Origin: Fen-1077 sp050014355
Lineage (GTDB): Bacteria > Chloroflexota > Dehalococcoidia > Dehalococcoidales > RBG-16-60-22
DNA length: 36,560 nt
Assembly (NCBI GenBank): GCA_050014355.1
Contig: JBEKDL010000036.1
Location: 1 to 36,560 of the forward strand
Direction of reading: 5' to 3'
Of this stretch, positions 33,778-36,560 are shown one piece after another. The position numbers were made by a program, and so were the translations under genes. Under the pieces are notes generated by a model. It did no database searches. It saw only the letters and a program-made list of their open reading frames with translations, and was not told the DNA's origin. Position 1 is the stretch's first letter. Every line of letters starts with the position of its first letter.

Positions 33778-34446
33778 ATGTTACATCCACTGGTGGTTGC
33801 AAAAGATTCTAACTCCAAGGCGGAACTGCGCCTCGCCCTAGCCCACCATAACCTGATGTCTTCCTTCGCTTCCTATAGCAACGGATTCCGGCAGGATATC
33901 GCCAGTCAGAACCCCGAAATACTTATCCTGGAGGTTGACGAGCACCTTCCCGCCCCGGAGACCTGGGAGATTATCCGGAAAATAAAAAGGGAGCGAAAGT
34001 TGCCGGTCATCGCTCTTATACCGAGGGAAAAACTGGAGAGTATCGCGCTCAACCGGAACGTCGACGATTTTTTGGCCACGCCTTATGATTCCCGGGAACT
34101 TGTTTTCAGGATAAACCGGCTGCTCCACGGGACAGACCTGGCGAACCTGGAGCCGATTAAAGGCCAGGGGCTGACCATCGACCCGGATACCTGCGAGGTA
34201 ATCGTCGATGGCAGAAAAATCGACCTGACCTTCAAAGAGTACGAGCTGGTAAAATTGCTGGCCAGCCATAAAGGGCACGTTTTTACCCGCGAAGCGTTAC
34301 TCGACAAAATCTGGGGCTATGATTACTACGGCGGCGACCGGACGGTAGACGTCCATATCCGCCGCCTGCGGAGCAAAATCGAGCACAACCATCTCTATAT
34401 CGAGACCGTGCGCAACATTGGCTATCGCTTCGTCAAAGAAGAGTAA
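33778..34446 (+). CDS. OmpR-family regulator with degenerate receiver, GlnR-like
   Basis: A 222-residue regulator with a receiver-like N-domain (1-115) and an intact winged helix (about 125-222; LTFKEYELVKLL, LLDKIWGYD, RTVDVHIRRLRSKIE). The receiver lacks the usual acidic pocket; the phosphoacceptor position is Glu52 (LILEVDEH), and the conserved Lys is Thr101 (FLATPYD). So phosphorylation control is unlikely. GlnR of actinobacteria is an unphosphorylated OmpR-type regulator of nitrogen genes including amtB, and here two amt genes follow with GTAAC-type repeats in their promoters. ATG 33778 has GGAG 6 nt upstream; an upstream TTG at 33748 has no SD. The GlnR role is inferred from context. 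Confidence 0.8.
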   Translation: MLHPLVVAKDSNSKAELRLALAHHNLMSSFASYSNGFRQDIASQNPEILILEVDEHLPAPETWEIIRKIKRERKLPVIALIPREKLESIALNRNVDDFLATPYDSRELVFRINRLLHGTDLANLEPIKGQGLTIDPDTCEVIVDGRKIDLTFKEYELVKLLASHKGHVFTREALLDKIWGYDYYGGDRTVDVHIRRLRSKIEHNHLYIETVRNIGYRFVKEE

Positions 34447-34540
34447 CCATTACCCCTTAGTTAACCCTTCAAAGTCCCGGGACGATTTTACAAATTCGTA
34501 ATATCATTTTTTGCCTTTTCCCTGTGTTATGTAATCTTAT

Positions 34541-34586
34541 GTAACACGACCGTAACATCAGCACGCTAAAGTAAAAAATATATACT
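34541..34586 (+). promoter_or_regulatory. GTAAC direct repeats and promoter of the first amt
   Basis: GTAAC (34541-34545), 6 bp, GTAAC (34552-34556), with a further GTAAT at 34531-34535. A -10 TATACT lies at 34581-34586, but no good -35 is present, as expected if an activator bound to the repeats. GlnR boxes have the form GTNAC-n6-GAAAC. Confidence 0.6.
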
Positions 34587-34603
34587 TTTTCCGGAGGCTG
34601 CTG

Positions 34604-35839
34604 ATGTCTATTAACCAGGCGGATACTGTATGGATTCTGATATCGGCGGCGCTCGTCATGCTGATGACGCCCGGCCTGGCCCTTTTCTACGGAGGTATGG
34701 TCCGGCGTAAAAACATCCTTTCCACTTTCATGATGAGCTTCGTTTGCCTCGGCCTGGTCAGCCTGCTCTGGATACTTTACGGCTACAGCTTGAGCTTCGG
34801 TGCGGACCATGGCGGCTTCATCGGGGGACTGAACTTCATCGGCCTGAAAAACGTGGGGCAGGACCCCTCATCCGTTTACGCCACTACCGTACCGCAGCTG
34901 GCGTTCATGGCGTTCCAGGCGATGTTTGCCATCATCACCGTGGCCTTAATCTCCGGGGCGGTGGTAGAGCGTATCAAGTTCAGCGGACTCATCCTGTTTT
35001 CCGCTTTATGGATGACACTGGTATATTGCCCGGTGGCGCACTGGGTGTGGGGCAGCGGCGGCTGGCTGGCCAAACTGGGCGTTCTCGACTTTGCCGGCGG
35101 CTCCGTCGTCCACATCAATGCGGGCGTCTCGGCGCTGGCCCTGGCTTTACTATTGGGGAAACGCCGCGGCTTTCCGGCGGAGGCAATGGAGCCGAACAAT
35201 ATCCCGCTGGTGGTGCTGGGGGCCGGACTGCTCTGGTTCGGCTGGTTCGGTTTCAACGCCGGTAGCGCCCTTAGAGCGGACGGGCTGGCGGCCAATGCCT
35301 TTGTCACTACCAATACCTCGGCGGCGGCAGGGGCCTTCACGTGGATGGTTATCAGCTGGATTTACCGCCGTCCCACGATTCTCGGCGTGGTAACTGGCGC
35401 CGTGGCAGGTCTGGCCACAATAACTCCGGCCGCCGGTTATGTCTCGCCGCTGGCGGCGATGGCCATCGGCATTGCGGCGGCGATCGTCTGCTACTACTGC
35501 ATGTTGTTACTCAAGACGAAACTCGGCTTCGACGACTCGCTGGATGTATTTGCCGTTCACGGCATCGGAGGCATCCTAGGTATGCTCTCTGTCGGTGTCT
35601 TCGCTACTCTGGCAGTCAACCCGGCCGGTGCCAACGGCCTGATATTCGGCAGCGGAGCCCAGCTCCTGAAGCAGTTCATCGCCATCTTATGTGTCGGCGC
35701 TTACGCCTTTACGGTCACCTGGCTGCTGGGCAAGCTCGTCTCGGTTACCGTAGGGCTAAGAGTCGGCCAGTCTGAAGAATCGGTCGGCCTGGACATTTCC
35801 CAGCACGGCGAGCGGGCTTATGGGGGCTTGCTGCGCTGA
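34604..35839 (+). CDS. amt: Ammonium transporter Amt (first copy)
   Basis: A 411-residue membrane protein with 11 expected helices that conducts ammonium. It opens with ADTVWILISAALVMLMTPGL and FYGGMVRRKN. The conserved pore Asp lies in LDFAGGSVVHINAG, whose His is the first of the pore pair; the second is in DVFAVHGIGG. ATG 34604 has GGAGG 8 nt upstream. A strong terminator-like hairpin follows at 35849. No PII (glnK) gene lies between this copy and the second amt. Confidence 0.96.
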   Translation: MSINQADTVWILISAALVMLMTPGLALFYGGMVRRKNILSTFMMSFVCLGLVSLLWILYGYSLSFGADHGGFIGGLNFIGLKNVGQDPSSVYATTVPQLAFMAFQAMFAIITVALISGAVVERIKFSGLILFSALWMTLVYCPVAHWVWGSGGWLAKLGVLDFAGGSVVHINAGVSALALALLLGKRRGFPAEAMEPNNIPLVVLGAGLLWFGWFGFNAGSALRADGLAANAFVTTNTSAAAGAFTWMVISWIYRRPTILGVVTGAVAGLATITPAAGYVSPLAAMAIGIAAAIVCYYCMLLLKTKLGFDDSLDVFAVHGIGGILGMLSVGVFATLAVNPAGANGLIFGSGAQLLKQFIAILCVGAYAFTVTWLLGKLVSVTVGLRVGQSEESVGLDISQHGERAYGGLLR

Positions 35840-35848
35840 AGAATTATT

Positions 35849-35876
35849 ACGGTAATTGGTTGCCGATTACCGTTTT
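35849..35876 (+). terminator. Terminator-like hairpin between the two amt genes
   Basis: ACGGTAATTGG (35849-35859) pairs with CCGATTACCGT (35863-35873) over TTG, one wobble pair, then TTTT. The first 17 bases repeat the palindrome core at 33720-33736, so it may also be an operator. Confidence 0.6.
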
Positions 35877-35903
35877 GTAACATAAATTTAACAAAAGCGT
35901 AAC
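35877..35903 (+). promoter_or_regulatory. Three GTAAC-like direct repeats before the second amt
   Basis: GTAAC (35877-35881), 6 bp, TTAAC (35888-35892), 6 bp, GTAAC (35899-35903): exact 11-bp spacing, as bound by OmpR-family dimers. A -10-like TAAACT follows at 35925-35930 without a good -35. Confidence 0.65.
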
Positions 35904-35963
35904 GTGGCAGAAATATATCCCGGCTAAACTGGAATTATCAAGATAGTCGGGAGGTAAATGAAA

Positions 35964-36560
35964 ATGACTGTCAACACAGGTGACACTGCCTGGTTATTGA
36001 TGTCTTCGGCGCTGGTGATGCTGATGACACCCGGCTTGGCCTTCTTTTACGGGGGCATGGTCCGGCGAAAGAATATCCTTTCCACCATCATGATGAGCTT
36101 CATGATTCTGGGGCTGGTGGGTGTGCTCTGGGTTCTCTACGGCTACAGCCTAGGGTTCGGGGCGGACAAGGGCGGCTTCATCGGAGGGCTTAACTTTATC
36201 GGCCTCAAAAACGTGGGGCAGGCGCCTTCATCCGTTTACGCCACCACTGTGCCTCACCTGGCCTACATGATATTCCAGGCCATGTTCGCCATCATCACCG
36301 TGGCGTTGATAACGGGCAGCATCGTAGAGCGTATGAAATTTAGTGCGCTTATCGTCTTTTCGGTCTTGTGGTTGACCGTGGTCTACAGTCCGGTAGCGCA
36401 CTGGGTCTGGGGCAGCGGCGGCTGGCTGGCCAAATTCGGCGCCCTGGACTTTGCCGGCGGCTCCGTCGTACATATCAATGCAGGGGTATCGGCCCTGGCC
36501 CTGTCGATACTACTTGGCCGGCGAAAGGGCTTCCCACAGGATTCCATGGACGCCAACAAT
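35964..36560 (+). CDS. amt: Ammonium transporter Amt (second copy, 3' end off window)
   Basis: 199 codons of a second Amt are visible, closely similar to the first copy over the whole length (shared LMTPGLAF.YGGMVRRKN, GYSL.FGAD.GGFIGGLNF, LDFAGGSVVHINAG). Start ATG 35964 has GGAGG 9 nt upstream and aligns with the first copy's start (MTVNTGDTAW against MSINQADTVW); ATG 35958 is only 3 nt from the GGAGG. The pore Asp and first His are present. It has its own GTAAC-repeat promoter. The gene runs off the right edge, so its end is unseen. Confidence 0.95.
   Translation, partial: MTVNTGDTAWLLMSSALVMLMTPGLAFFYGGMVRRKNILSTIMMSFMILGLVGVLWVLYGYSLGFGADKGGFIGGLNFIGLKNVGQAPSSVYATTVPHLAYMIFQAMFAIITVALITGSIVERMKFSALIVFSVLWLTVVYSPVAHWVWGSGGWLAKFGALDFAGGSVVHINAGVSALALSILLGRRKGFPQDSMDANN

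Overview
The window reads as a chromosome segment of an anaerobic bacterium, most likely of the class Dehalococcoidia (Chloroflexota) or a close relative. This is inferred from gene content and protein style (Cys-type formate dehydrogenase with NuoE/NuoF-like partners, LUD/CCG iron-sulfur proteins, two-subunit fumarase-type dehydratase, GlnR-like regulator with Amt genes) and from intergenic repeats ending in GTCATTGCGAG. It is not proven by any marker gene. Most of the DNA is GC-rich with clear Shine-Dalgarno sites. About 4600-5930 is visibly AT-richer and looks acquired. I found no rRNA, tRNA, CRISPR array or transposase.

Layout: 1-4509 (minus) is a purine operon: an alpha/alpha-toroid protein, a PurL carrying two N-terminal PurS-like domains, and PurQ running off the left edge. 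4510-4915 holds a duplicated minus-strand promoter and the plus-strand promoter of a Panacea (SocA-like)/unknown-protein pair at 4916-5927, a candidate toxin-antitoxin module. 6126-8023 (minus) holds a Crp/Fnr regulator, a zinc-ribbon protein and an orphan OmpR-type regulator. 8193-10030 (plus) is a tight NAD kinase-GNAT-Nudix operon. 10167-17993 (minus) looks like a 2-hydroxyacid/dicarboxylate catabolic cluster: CCG-domain protein, LutB-like protein, both halves of a fumarase/tartrate dehydratase, cyclase-family hydrolase, ketopantoate-reductase-like protein, cation efflux protein and GlcD-like oxidase. Inverted-repeat elements sit at 10040-10162 and 14803-14918.

18253-20229 (plus) encodes two oligopeptide-type ABC ATPases without permeases, facing a NarL/NarX-type two-component system (20241-22416, minus). 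22653-25686 (plus) carries a small unknown protein, acetyl-CoA synthetase and an acetate transporter. 25780-31153 (minus) is a formate dehydrogenase-type operon (NuoE-like, NuoF-like, molybdopterin subunit). The NuoF-like gene stops early, and a decayed two-[4Fe-4S] ferredoxin tail is still readable behind its stop. 31434-33477 (minus) pairs a class III cyclase-like protein with a GAF-HD-GYP protein. 33778-36560 (plus) has an OmpR-family regulator with a degenerate receiver followed by two tandem ammonium transporter genes. Both amt promoters carry GTAAC-like direct repeats with 11-bp spacing, which fits GlnR-like nitrogen control.

The strongest leads are the Panacea pair with its unrecognised partner, the GlnR-like regulon in miniature, and the broken NuoF ferredoxin tail.
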